Origin: Candidatus Rifleibacteriota bacterium
GTDB lineage: Bacteria > Riflebacteria > Ozemobacteria > Ozemobacterales > Ozemobacteraceae
Length of the DNA stretch: 64,000 nt
Direction: 5' to 3'
NCBI GenBank assembly: GCA_029564115.1
Contig: JAKQQP010000070.1
Coordinates: 1-64,000, forward strand
Each line of letters opens with the position of its first letter. The stretch's first letter is position 1. The translations under genes and the position numbers were made by a program. The notes beneath the pieces are model-generated. The model had not been told where the DNA came from, ran no database searches, and saw only the letters and a list, made by a program, of their open reading frames with translations. Shown here in pieces: positions 1-7,545 of this stretch.

Positions 1-141
1 GAAGGTAAAATCGAAGGCAAAACCGAGGGTATGGCGGAAATTATTACCCGGCTTCATAAGGGTGGCAGATCTATTGAAGATATCGCTACCATGACCGGTC
101 TCAGCCCCGCAGAAATCAAAAAACTGCTTGCCACCAGCTGA
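1..141 (+). pseudogene. C-terminal tail of an Rpn-family (PD-(D/E)XK) nuclease/transposase-like protein, cut by window edge
   Basis: The frame is open from base 1 and ends at TGA 139-141, giving 46 residues. It starts with an EGKIEGKTEGMAE linker and ends in a small helical motif (IATMTGLSPAEIKKLL). Charged EGK/EGR repeats followed by a 'GLSxxEIxxLTGLSxEEI..L' motif are the usual C-terminus of Rpn/PDDEXK_2 recombination-promoting nucleases. The nuclease core would lie left of the window, so intactness cannot be judged. Two further copies of this kind of tail occur at 3841-3924 and 4534-4659. Confidence 0.6.
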
Positions 142-325
142 TTTTTCCAAGGTGCATATTCTGCAAGCTTTTTACCTGTCAGTTCCAGAAGGAACAGCCG
201 CTCGCCGCCTGTATCTCGAATCTGGCTTCGCCGACCTCAAAGACGGCGGCCCAAACCCCGCCGGCATCCCAACCGTGATAATGGAACTCCCCGCCATCCC
301 CAAAAATCAATCTAGAAAAGCATAA
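140..325 (+). pseudogene. C-terminal fragment of a GNAT N-acetyltransferase
   Basis: The open frame through this stretch contains GTAARRLYLESGFADL followed by GIPTVIMELP and stops at 323-325. This is the final beta-alpha-beta part of a GNAT fold (the 'A..LY...GF' helix and last strand). The acetyl-CoA loop (Q/RxxGxG/A) and everything before it are missing. The fragment begins exactly where the upstream Rpn tail ends, so it looks like a rearrangement joint and not a working gene. An ATG at 128 could start a 65-residue ORF across the joint, but no ribosome site supports it. Confidence 0.5.
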
Positions 326-404
326 TCCCACAATCTTTATAGTTGAAGCAGGCTGCTTTTCGCGTTATCCTGGGGAAAATTCGAAGAGTGTATTTCCTGT
401 AAAC

Positions 405-1268
405 ATGTTGAGTTTTCAACAACAACTGACAGTTGGAAAAGCCTATGAGAGGAAGCAAATTGCTTCTATTCTTGGCTACGCAGATTTTCGCGCAATTGCC
501 AAAGGCGTAGTAACTCCGTCAGGAAGCAAGCTCATAATACTTTTTGTAACAAAAGAGAAGCAGGCAAGCTTGACGCAATACCGGGATTTCATTGACAACG
601 GATTTCTTTACTGGGAAGGCGAATTTCGCCATGGTTCAGACGAACGGATCCGAAAAGCTGCTGAAAATGGGGATGAAATAGTTTTATTCTTCAGAAACCG
701 CCACCATTCTCCTTTTATTTATATGGGCCAAGTATTTCTTACTGAATATGTAACCCGTTCTGACAAGCCGAGCGAATTTATATTTTCTCTTACTCCTGCA
801 GAGGTTGCAGCTAACAATCTGGTAATTTATGAGACCATCGATCAAAATTCAAGCGAGTTTATTGCATTACATGATACAGACCGGGAGCAATTAACAACTG
901 TTCGGGTCGGCCAGAATAATTTTAGAAAAAATCTGATAAAGATCTGGGGAAAATGTTCTGTTACGGGTGTGGAAAACCTTGAGTTTCTTCATGCATCGCA
1001 CATAAAGCCATGGCGGCAATCTAACAACGAAGAGCGCTTGAGTCCGTACAACGGTCTTTTGTTGAGTCCAGCACTTGATACTGCTTTCGACAGAGGCTTT
1101 ATTGGCTTTGAAACTACAGGTAAAATTGTCATTTCGAATAAATTGTCACGAGAAGACGCTGGAAAAATGGCAATTGGCCAGAATCAGAGACTTAGGCAAA
1201 TTTACCCAGGCAATCTGCAATATCTCTCATATCATCTCGAACATCTGTTCGATAAAATTGCCGCGTAG
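405..1268 (+). CDS. HNH endonuclease with N-terminal DUF3427-like domain
   Basis: 287 residues. The N-terminal half (about 10-125) has the layout of DUF3427 (Y.R.DI..I, then W.G...H..D..I, then G..I.LFFR......F.Y.G), a domain often attached to restriction-type nucleases and probably a DNA reader. The C-terminal half (about 175-255) is an HNH_2-type nuclease: HASHIKPW near residue 195, then N-G-L-L-L and LDTAFDRGFIGF near 224. It is therefore a likely restriction or defence nuclease. A second HNH nuclease gene follows on the same strand after 120 bases. No strong ribosome site precedes the ATG at 405, so the start is tentative. Confidence 0.75.
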   Translation: MLSFQQQLTVGKAYERKQIASILGYADFRAIAKGVVTPSGSKLIILFVTKEKQASLTQYRDFIDNGFLYWEGEFRHGSDERIRKAAENGDEIVLFFRNRHHSPFIYMGQVFLTEYVTRSDKPSEFIFSLTPAEVAANNLVIYETIDQNSSEFIALHDTDREQLTTVRVGQNNFRKNLIKIWGKCSVTGVENLEFLHASHIKPWRQSNNEERLSPYNGLLLSPALDTAFDRGFIGFETTGKIVISNKLSREDAGKMAIGQNQRLRQIYPGNLQYLSYHLEHLFDKIAA

Positions 1269-1388
1269 CTGATTTAAACCTTTAATAATGTTTGATATAG
1301 CCTTGAAAATCCTGTCAAAAGGCTTATGTATTAAGAAACGAAGAGTTTTCTTTTTTTAAAATCATATGGAGCGTTTTTTATCAGAGTC

Positions 1389-2288
1389 ATGATTGCCAAA
1401 GAAAATATAGTTGAAAAATTTGCTGGGCTCAGGGTTTGGGGAAGGGGAGGCCAAAGAGCTCCTCATAAGCCTTTGCTCGTTTTGCTGGCTCTGGCAGATT
1501 GCGCTGCTGGCCGTGACCGTTTAATGCCTTTTGCTGAAATAGCGCCCAGATTGGCCAGATTGCTTGAAGAATTTGGCCCCAGCAGAAGGTCGGTGCACCC
1601 AGAATACCCTTTCTGGCGGCTCCAGACAGACGGTATCTGGGAAATACCTGAAGCTGGCAAGATTATTGTTGGTCTGTCTGGTGACCCTTCAAAAGCCACT
1701 CTGGTAAATGCAAAAGTTCGGGGTGGTCTGAAAGAGGAGATTTTTTCCGCTCTTTCGAAGCATCCGGAATTGATTCTCGTTATTGCAAAAGACTTGTTGA
1801 CACAACACTTTCCAGATTCGTGTCATGAAGACATACTTCTGGCGTGCGGCTTTACATTTGATGAGGCTACCCCGGCGGCGGTTCAACGAAAAAGAGATCC
1901 TGAATTCCGCTTCAGAATTCTCTCTTTGTATCAGTCGAAATGCGCAGTTTGTGGTTTTGACATCAGGCTTGGCAATAATCCTATCTGTCTGGAAGCCGCT
2001 CATATTAAATGGCACCAGGCCGGCGGCCCAAATATAGAGCAGAACGGGCTGGCACTTTGCTCGATGCACCACAAGATGTTCGACAGGGGGGCTTTCACAA
2101 TTGAACATGACATGACTATCAAAGTTTCGGAATACGCTGCCGGGAGCAATGGTCTTGAAGAATGGCTTCTGAGATTTTCTGGTCATAAATTGCAGTTACC
2201 TCGATCCAGTAATTATTTTCCGGATGCAGAATTCCTGCAATGGCACGTTAAAGAGGTTTTTAAAGATTACAAGCCTACGTTTTCGTAA
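1389..2288 (+). CDS. SBD-HNH type IV restriction endonuclease (phosphorothioate-DNA type)
   Basis: 299 residues. The N-terminal domain (1-160) matches the sulfur-binding domain seen in ScoMcrA-like enzymes: HKPLLVLLALA near residue 26 and the signature HPEYPFWRLQTDGIWEI near 70. The C-terminal domain is a zinc-type HNH nuclease: CAVCGF near 184, EAAHIKWH near 202, and ALCSMHHKMFDRGAF near 222. Family members bind phosphorothioate-modified DNA and cut nearby, which makes them type IV (modification-dependent) restriction enzymes. Their presence normally implies that the host does not carry the Dnd modification; no dnd genes are in the window. It lies next to another HNH nuclease, forming a small defence cluster. 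Confidence 0.8.
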   Translation: MIAKENIVEKFAGLRVWGRGGQRAPHKPLLVLLALADCAAGRDRLMPFAEIAPRLARLLEEFGPSRRSVHPEYPFWRLQTDGIWEIPEAGKIIVGLSGDPSKATLVNAKVRGGLKEEIFSALSKHPELILVIAKDLLTQHFPDSCHEDILLACGFTFDEATPAAVQRKRDPEFRFRILSLYQSKCAVCGFDIRLGNNPICLEAAHIKWHQAGGPNIEQNGLALCSMHHKMFDRGAFTIEHDMTIKVSEYAAGSNGLEEWLLRFSGHKLQLPRSSNYFPDAEFLQWHVKEVFKDYKPTFS

Positions 2289-2425
2289 AAAATCCTGGTG
2301 CTTTTGAAATCTTTCAATAAGCCGTATCAGGTTATAATTCGATAAAGGCCGTTTTGTTTTGAATGAGGAACTTGCCGGGGACTTAGATATAAATGAGAGT
2401 GTTTTCGGCAAACGGGGGTAGAGTG

Positions 2426-3244
2426 ATGAGAATCTGGGGTTACTGGCTGATTTTGGGTCTGGTTTTTAGCTGTGTGGCGGGGTGGGGGCTTTCGCCGCAG
2501 GCTGCCGAAAAAATTCAGCAGTTGAGGCAAAAATACGGGCGTGAGAAGGCCGATGCCGCGAAGCCGGGGTTTCGCGAGTTGGCCGGTGCCCTGCGTGATA
2601 AACATCAGAAATATGAAGAAGAACTACTTGCCGACGACGAAGCTGATTTGGTGGCGGCCGTTGCACCTCAGCCGGTTGCCACCCAGGCAGTTGCTCCTGA
2701 AACCGAAAAAGAGTCGGTTTTGGTCGCGCCGGTTCGGGCAATGGTTGAGATGCCAGAGTCGGTGAGCCAGCCACAGATACTGGCCGAAAAATACGACCAT
2801 ATGCTGACTGAAGAAGGCAGCGAGATTGCCGACGACCTGGCGGCGGTTTCCCCGAATCGCGGCGCTGGGCCGGGTTCTGAAGGGAGTTTTGGCGATTTCG
2901 TAATAAGAGTTTTCCTATTGCTGCTGCTGGTGTCGATATTTACTGGTTTTGGGCCGGCTGTACAGCAGGGCGGCACTATGGCAGTGTTTGTGGGCGGCGG
3001 TCTGTTCCTCGGAATAGTGGTTCTGGCTGTCGACCTCTGGCAGAACTTTCTGCCGTTTCTTTGTCTGATTGCGTTTTGTGTGGTTTTTCCGAAAGGTCTC
3101 GACCGGGCAGTCAGTTCGGGGCTCGGCTGCCTGATGACGCTCGCATCCTTGATTTTTCTCGTGCCGCTTCTGCTCGCCGGCAAAGTTCTGACCTTCATAT
3201 TTTTCGCATTCCTCGCCCTGAAGGTTTTCGGCAGGGCAAGATAA
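2426..3244 (+). CDS. Hypothetical membrane protein with signal peptide
   Basis: About 272 residues. I prefer the ATG at 2426 over the in-frame ATG at 2393 because a GGGGG/GAG stretch lies just upstream and the protein then begins with a clean signal sequence (MRIWGYWLILGLVF...). Next comes a charged, coiled-coil-like stretch (QQLRQKYGREKAD), an Ala/Val/Pro-rich linker, and four to five hydrophobic segments in the last 110 residues, several glycine-rich. No family is recognised. It is followed after 43 bases by another small membrane-anchored protein, so the two may be co-transcribed. Confidence 0.6.
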   Translation: MRIWGYWLILGLVFSCVAGWGLSPQAAEKIQQLRQKYGREKADAAKPGFRELAGALRDKHQKYEEELLADDEADLVAAVAPQPVATQAVAPETEKESVLVAPVRAMVEMPESVSQPQILAEKYDHMLTEEGSEIADDLAAVSPNRGAGPGSEGSFGDFVIRVFLLLLLVSIFTGFGPAVQQGGTMAVFVGGGLFLGIVVLAVDLWQNFLPFLCLIAFCVVFPKGLDRAVSSGLGCLMTLASLIFLVPLLLAGKVLTFIFFAFLALKVFGRAR

Positions 3245-3287
3245 CCCCCCCTCGGCAGTGATATAATTGTGGGCAAGAAGGTTGCAA

Positions 3288-3839
3288 TTGAAAAATTTTC
3301 TGAAATATCTCTACCTTTATAGCGTCATCATCGGGGGAATCATCTTCCTGGTCGAGTGGCATACCGGCCAGATTTCGCGGTTTATCGACTTTTTCAGGGA
3401 GCCGCCTGCTATCAGCCGCGATGCAGACGCTCTGCCGGGCAAAGCTGAAATTGACCTGGCCGATGAGATTGCACGCTGGGAAGCCCTGTCACAGAAAGAA
3501 AAATGGCAGACTATCATCGATGAAACTAAATACCGCAAAGAAAAAGTTGCAATTGCCTACCGTACTCTCGCAATTTTTGAATCCGGTAAGGTAAGCCTGA
3601 TGATGGAGGGAATGAGAAACCTCAAAAGACTGATGCGCGTGCGTGGCCTGCCGAATAATCTCAGCTCCAGGCTCGTAAGAAGTCTCGGCGACCCCGAAGC
3701 CCCTGGCCCGACCGCCCGCGAAAACCTCGAAGCTTACAAAAAAATCATCAACTCGCTGCGCATTGCTACTCAGCCTTCGAGTCTGAAAAAACTGCGCGAA
3801 CTCGAAGCACTTGCCGCCGAAGAAGCCGCCACAAAATAA
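3288..3839 (+). CDS. Hypothetical single-pass membrane protein
   Basis: About 183 residues, starting at TTG 3288 with AAGAAGG about eight bases upstream; an in-frame TTG at 3267 is less well placed. One N-terminal membrane segment (residues ~5-22, YLYSVIIGGIIFLVEW) is followed by a soluble, helical, charged domain (about 40-183) with an EIARWEALSQKEKWQ-type amphipathic region. This topology suggests a cytoplasmic or periplasmic domain tethered to the inner membrane. No homologous family is recognised. The stop codon abuts an Rpn-tail remnant that begins two bases later. Confidence 0.55.
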   Translation: MKNFLKYLYLYSVIIGGIIFLVEWHTGQISRFIDFFREPPAISRDADALPGKAEIDLADEIARWEALSQKEKWQTIIDETKYRKEKVAIAYRTLAIFESGKVSLMMEGMRNLKRLMRVRGLPNNLSSRLVRSLGDPEAPGPTARENLEAYKKIINSLRIATQPSSLKKLRELEALAAEEAATK

Positions 3840-3840
3840 A

Positions 3841-3924
3841 GCTGCCGGCCTGTCTGCTCAGGAAATCAGCGATTTCGCCGGCTTTACCCCCGCTGAATTG
3901 CAGAAACTGCTCTCTCGCCCGTAA
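3841..3924 (+). pseudogene. Rpn-family nuclease C-terminal remnant, copy A
   Basis: 28 codons ending at TAA 3922-3924, encoding AAGLSAQEISDFAGFTPAEL and QKLLSRP, the terminal helical motif of Rpn/PDDEXK_2 nucleases. There is no start codon and no nuclease core. The first 79 bases match 4576-4654 with only three mismatches (3871, 3894, 3903), so this is one arm of a direct repeat that flanks the HicAB genes. Confidence 0.65.
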
Positions 3925-3996
3925 ATGCCGTGTATAATATGAATGCATCGAGTTGTCTGATTATCGACGGCGTTCTGAATACCGGCAAATATTGCG

Positions 3997-4215
3997 TCAG
4001 GCTACTTTGTATATTGCTGGCCTGTATTTCGGTTCAGGAACAGGCTTGTTTTTATCTTTCGCGGTTCTGATCCAGGCTTCTTTGGCTTTTAATACTTCCA
4101 GGAGAGCTTCGGATGGGGTGTGCCCAAATGCGGAACAATGCTGCAGATCTGGGATATCCGCGATATAACCCTCGTCTTCTTCACTGTAGAAGAGGTTTAT
4201 ATGATAGTCTTTCAC
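3997..4215 (-). CDS. hicB: HicB-type antitoxin
   Basis: About 72 residues. The GTG at 4215-4213 is preferred because GGAGG lies six bases upstream; an ATG at 4248 would overlap the preceding gene by 32 bases. The sequence has the HicB partial RNase-H-like core: YSEEDEGYIADIPDL near the N-terminus, then CSAFGHTPSEALLEVLKAKEAWI. The C-terminus (PKYRPAIYKVA) is short, with no clear separate DNA-binding domain. HicB binds and neutralises HicA and usually represses the operon. The HicA gene lies immediately upstream with one base between stop and start. Confidence 0.8.
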   Translation of the reverse strand: MKDYHINLFYSEEDEGYIADIPDLQHCSAFGHTPSEALLEVLKAKEAWIRTAKDKNKPVPEPKYRPAIYKVA

Positions 4216-4216
4216 T

Positions 4217-4468
4217 TTAATCCTCCATTTGAAGGTTATACTTCTCAATAAGGGCTATGAACTGCTTAACCTGATAGCTTTTGGCTTTCCCGCCAACATT
4301 CTGCAGATTAACTATTTCCGATAACTCCGTATGAGAAAAGATATGGTGGCTGCCTGAAACTCTGCCAAGCTCAAACCCAAAACTTTCTACTATTTTTACC
4401 ATGTCGTTGAAGCTTACGTCTCTGGTATTGTTCAGAATTTTTTTGAGCAATTTCTGTTTCTTGACCAT
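4217..4468 (-). CDS. hicA: HicA-type mRNA interferase toxin
   Basis: 83 residues with a double-stranded-RNA-binding-like fold typical of HicA. FNDMVKIVESFGFELGRVSGSHHIFSH carries the GSHHIF motif, whose first histidine is the expected catalytic residue. The C-terminal part (GGKAKSYQVKQFIALIEKY) matches the usual 'K..tvr.il...gl' helix. HicA enzymes cleave mRNA and are inhibited by HicB. It is first in a two-gene minus-strand operon with hicB. It is about 20 residues longer than the shortest HicA toxins, at both ends. Confidence 0.8.
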   Translation of the reverse strand: MVKKQKLLKKILNNTRDVSFNDMVKIVESFGFELGRVSGSHHIFSHTELSEIVNLQNVGGKAKSYQVKQFIALIEKYNLQMED

Positions 4469-4533
4469 AACCTTATTCTATCATCAGCCATTGTAAAGGT
4501 CGAACTTTTCTGTGCAGATTGTTCTGGTCAAAA

Positions 4534-4659
4534 GGCAAGATCGAAGGCGATGCTGAGGTCGCATTGAGACTGCACGCTGCCGGCCTGTCTGCTCAGGAAA
4601 TCAGCAATTTCGCCGGCTTTACCCCCGCCGAATTGCAAAAACTGCTCTCTCGCCATTAA
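4534..4659 (+). pseudogene. Rpn-family nuclease C-terminal remnant, copy B
   Basis: 42 codons ending at TAA 4657-4659. The frame reads GKIEGDAEVALRLHAAGLSA, then QEISNFAGFTPAELQKLLSR and H. It includes more of the GKIEG linker than copy A but still lacks the nuclease core and any start. It overlaps on the opposite strand the end of the helicase/AlbA-type fragment at 4619-4801. Confidence 0.65.
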
Positions 4660-4801
4660 TAAAAACCACCATCGGCGGAACTGACATTTCTATCAGGCCG
4701 CTGGCAACCGTCGACTGCAGGTAAAATTCCCGGAAATGCTTTTCGTCGCTGAGATCGAGCTTTTGCCGTATTTCGCGACGCGACATGGCGTTGCGTGTGA
4801 G
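4619..4801 (-). pseudogene. C-terminal remnant of a RecG/AlbA_2-type transcriptional regulator or Fic-associated protein
   Basis: On the minus strand, from about 4801 downwards, the frame reads LTRNAMSRREIRQKLDLSDE, then KHFREFYLQSTVASGLIEM and SVPP, and runs to TAA at 4621-4619. This closely resembles the winged-helix end of AlbA_2/'ATP-dependent DNA helicase RecG-related' regulators (RxEIxxKLxLxDxxHFRExYLxPAxxxGLIEMTxP). The usual last residues (RSxxQRYxLT) are replaced by sequence running into the Rpn remnant. Only about 45 residues survive, so this is a scar. Identification rests on remembered family sequences. Confidence 0.55.
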
Positions 4802-4802
4802 T

Positions 4803-5411
4803 TTATTTGCGGGTGCGGGCTGTTTTTAAAAGGGTTTCGAGTTCTTTGGCCCGTTCTTCATACATGATGACGTTGATCTGGTCGTAATAGTCGCCTTCCC
4901 AGTCTGGGCGGGCGAGGTAATTTTCGAGGTCTTGCTTCGCTTCTTCAAGGCGCGGAAGCAGCAGGTGTTCGAAGCTTTTATCGACCACCGGCAGCAGGGC
5001 CTGAAAAACAAAGTCGCCGTCTTCGGCTGAGTTTCTTACCATATCGGCAAGCAGTTCTTTCTGAAGATCGCTCAGTGGCCTGCTGACGTGCTCACCGAAG
5101 ATCCGACGCGCCATGGCAGTGTGTTCCGGGTCGGAGGGGTAGACGAGACCCCAGCGAAACCCCATCAGATAAAGCTCGTAGGTGGCTCTGGGGTCATCGA
5201 ACATTTTCAGGCGTTCGGCGAAGGCGGGCAGGCGTGGTCTGTTCGTTTCCAGGCGGACAACCTGCAGCCAATCGCTCAGCTCATCTTTAATGCAGGTGGG
5301 GTGATCGCAGCATTCTTTCACCTTGTCGAAAAACCGGCACGGGCAGTAGAACGGCAGCATATCAGATTTCTGGTTGAGCCACAAATAGGCAGCTGATGAC
5401 ATATTGACCAT
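4803..5411 (-). CDS. Hypothetical protein with N-terminal cysteine cluster
   Basis: 202 residues starting at ATG 5411 with GGGAG six bases upstream. Residues ~22-40 hold five cysteines: CPC (C23, C25), ECC, and CDHPTC-type spacing, plus a histidine. This could bind a metal ion or a cluster. The rest is helical and acidic, ending in a likely coiled coil (RLEEAKQDLENYL ... ERAKELETLLKTA). No family is recognised. It is the last gene before the accessory scrap region and is divergent from the M20 peptidase at 5637. Confidence 0.5.
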   Translation of the reverse strand: MVNMSSAAYLWLNQKSDMLPFYCPCRFFDKVKECCDHPTCIKDELSDWLQVVRLETNRPRLPAFAERLKMFDDPRATYELYLMGFRWGLVYPSDPEHTAMARRIFGEHVSRPLSDLQKELLADMVRNSAEDGDFVFQALLPVVDKSFEHLLLPRLEEAKQDLENYLARPDWEGDYYDQINVIMYEERAKELETLLKTARTRK

Positions 5412-5538
5412 AGTAACTCCCGTAACAGCTTTAGATGCTGAAGATTCATGCGGTCGTGACTTTATGCCGCATCTGTAATCTGGTTATTTTATTCAAATCA
5501 TTTGAATTGGGCAATATAGTTCAATTGCCTCGTTGAGG

Positions 5539-5555
5539 CCGCTGTAACAGCGGCG
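5539..5555. promoter_or_regulatory. Perfect inverted repeat between divergent genes
   Basis: GCCGCTGT-A-ACAGCGGC, with 8-bp arms and a single central base, lies in the 225-base gap between the divergent genes that start at 5411 (minus) and 5637 (plus). Short spacing and a shared intergenic position would suit an operator; it could also fold as a small hairpin. A TATAAT box at 5604-5609 precedes the plus-strand gene, but no good -35 element is placed 17 bases before it. Confidence 0.3.
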
Positions 5556-5636
5556 TTGATTCTCTGGGGTAATGAAAGCTGGCATTTGAGAGCCAAACCT
5601 GTATATAATTGATCAGCCAAACACGGAGCCAGATAA

Positions 5637-7280
5637 ATGACCACGAGACGTGAAAGCATCGAACCGTTGTTTCGCACTCTGCTGGCTGTTCAGAGTGATA
5701 CAAACACCGTTTTCGAAAAAAATATCGAAGAAATAATTCTCAGTTGGCTGAAAGCAAGACCATATTTTCAGAAACACCACAATCTGTTGGGCACCCGCCC
5801 GATTTTTAATGATCCGCACCGGCGCGAGGTGGTCTGGGCAATGGTCAGGGGGCGTGGCAGCGCAACTGTTGTGCTTATACACCATCATGACGCCATCGAT
5901 ATCGAAGAATACGGTCGCCTGAAGGGTTGTGCTCTGCGTCCCGACGAGTTGCAGGCCGAGCTTGCCACCAGAAATATAGGGAAATCGGCCCGCCGTGACC
6001 TCGAGTCTGGCGAGTGGCTGTTTGCGCGTGGCAGCGCTGATATGAAGGCCGGTGCGGCTATTCAGCTGGCGTTGCTCGAAGAATTCAGCGAAATAAAAGA
6101 TTTTGCCGGTAATATTCTGCTGCTGAGCGTGCCAGACGAAGAATCGATCTCAAAAGGTATGCTCAGTGCCACAGAATTGATGGTTGAACTGCGCGAAGAG
6201 CACGGGCTCGAATATGTTCTTACCATAAATTGCGAGCCTTACTTCAATCAGGTCAAAGACAAGGCGATCATGTATGAAGGCTCGGTCGGCAAAATAATGC
6301 CGGTCGTGTTCGTCAAGGGTGTTAAAAGCCATATCAGTGAACCCTTCAGCGGCGTCAGCCCTTCGCTCATTCTCGCCGGAATCCAGAATCTGAGCGAACT
6401 CAATGTGAAACTCTGTGACAAAGTCGGTGAAGACGCGACACCGCCGCCCATCTGGGTCAATCTCAAAGATCGCAAAAAGGCCTATGATGCCTCGATTCCC
6501 GACGCTGCGAGCGGTTATTTCAACTGGCTGACTTTCACGCGCTCGCCCTCGGCAATAATGAAAACCATGCTCGAAATTTCGCAACAGGCAGTTGATAGCG
6601 TTATGCACCGCATGCAGAGTTCTTTCGATGAATTTTGCCGTCTGAACAACGACGAACCCGAGCCTCTTGAATTCACGCCGCGGGTACTCGACTTCAAAAC
6701 TCTTTATGATATGGCTGTGCAGAAGGGTGGCGATAAGTTTGTCGCGGCTTACGAAAAAGTTCAGGAAGAAATCAACGATATTCTGCAAAGCAACTCGATC
6801 GTGCTCCCGGAAGCGACTACCCGCCTGATCGAATTCACCGTCGATTACCTCGACCTGGAGGGTCCCGCGGTGATTGTGGCTATTTCCGGGCCATATTACC
6901 CGCACGTCGCTAACCTGCTGTTGCCCGACGGCAACCGCTTCAAGCTGGCAGAAAGGGTCGATGCTGTTTCCAGAGAACGGTTCGGCGTCGAATATGTTTC
7001 TAAAGCTTATTTTATGGGCATATCAGATCTTTCTTACGCTGCGTGGGTCGGCAATGACGATGACATTGCTCTGATAAAGAGCAACAGCCCCGGCTGGGAC
7101 AACCTGTACCGCATACCCTTCAAGGCGGTAAAGAGCCTGCAGATGCCTGTGGTCAACATCGGTCCCTGGGGCAAAGATCTGCACAAGGTTACCGAGCGCG
7201 TCTATCTGAAAGACGTCTACGAAAGGGTGCCACATATTTTGTTCTCGATAATCGATGAAGTCATTACAGCGGTCGCCTGA
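5637..7280 (+). CDS. M20-family metallopeptidase, RocB-like
   Basis: 547 residues, with GGAGCC upstream of the ATG. M20/M28 metal-site motifs are present: HHHDAID near residue 82, ARGSADMKAG near 132 (metal-bridging Asp), PDEES near 165 (general base and metal Glu), and NCEP near 197. Length and layout match RocB, the M20-like protein of arginine/ornithine catabolism in Bacillus, rather than the ~400-residue carboxypeptidases. The protein is probably a cytoplasmic zinc-dependent amidohydrolase or peptidase. No arginine-pathway genes are beside it, so its substrate is unknown. The gene is transcribed alone. Confidence 0.75.
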   Translation: MTTRRESIEPLFRTLLAVQSDTNTVFEKNIEEIILSWLKARPYFQKHHNLLGTRPIFNDPHRREVVWAMVRGRGSATVVLIHHHDAIDIEEYGRLKGCALRPDELQAELATRNIGKSARRDLESGEWLFARGSADMKAGAAIQLALLEEFSEIKDFAGNILLLSVPDEESISKGMLSATELMVELREEHGLEYVLTINCEPYFNQVKDKAIMYEGSVGKIMPVVFVKGVKSHISEPFSGVSPSLILAGIQNLSELNVKLCDKVGEDATPPPIWVNLKDRKKAYDASIPDAASGYFNWLTFTRSPSAIMKTMLEISQQAVDSVMHRMQSSFDEFCRLNNDEPEPLEFTPRVLDFKTLYDMAVQKGGDKFVAAYEKVQEEINDILQSNSIVLPEATTRLIEFTVDYLDLEGPAVIVAISGPYYPHVANLLLPDGNRFKLAERVDAVSRERFGVEYVSKAYFMGISDLSYAAWVGNDDDIALIKSNSPGWDNLYRIPFKAVKSLQMPVVNIGPWGKDLHKVTERVYLKDVYERVPHILFSIIDEVITAVA

Positions 7281-7545
7281 AATTCTGGCGTGTCTGCACA
7301 GGCTGATGATGGCTTGTTGTCAGCATCAGCAAAAAAAAAGCTGGTTTTGCCCTGAAAACAGTTTTATACTTTTTTCGACGGCTTTTTGAATCACTCTCGT
7401 TTGAGCGATTCATTGTCTGTTCTGCTTTATATGCCTTTACGGCAGCTGAAAGTGCTCATTTTTTTATGAGTTTTCGCAGCAGCAAAAATTAAACTCTAAG
7501 CAAGACAAGGGTTTATGGCTGTTCATCATTTGATTGGAGGAAGTT
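7281..7545. other. Intergenic region with a small imperfect hairpin
   Basis: The 265-base gap contains A- and T-rich tracts and one imperfect inverted repeat (GAATCACTC/GAGCGATTC, about 7388-7411, six-base loop, one mismatch). It lacks a U-run and is not a convincing terminator. No gene or RNA is recognised. Confidence 0.25.

Larger units (their letters stand above)
3841..4654 (+). repeat. 79-bp imperfect direct repeats (3841-3919 and 4576-4654) flanking hicAB
   Basis: The two arms are 79 bases each, differ at three positions and have the same orientation, about 735 bases apart start to start. Both encode the tail of an Rpn-family nuclease. Between them lie a HicB/HicA pair on the opposite strand and little else. 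The arrangement suggests either that the cassette was inserted into or between duplicated Rpn genes, or that a tandem Rpn array has decayed around it. The span given covers both arms. Confidence 0.65.

Noticed and set aside
1..5400. Insertion sequence or prophage
   Set aside because: No DDE transposase, integrase or terminal inverted repeats are visible; only Rpn tails and other fragments.
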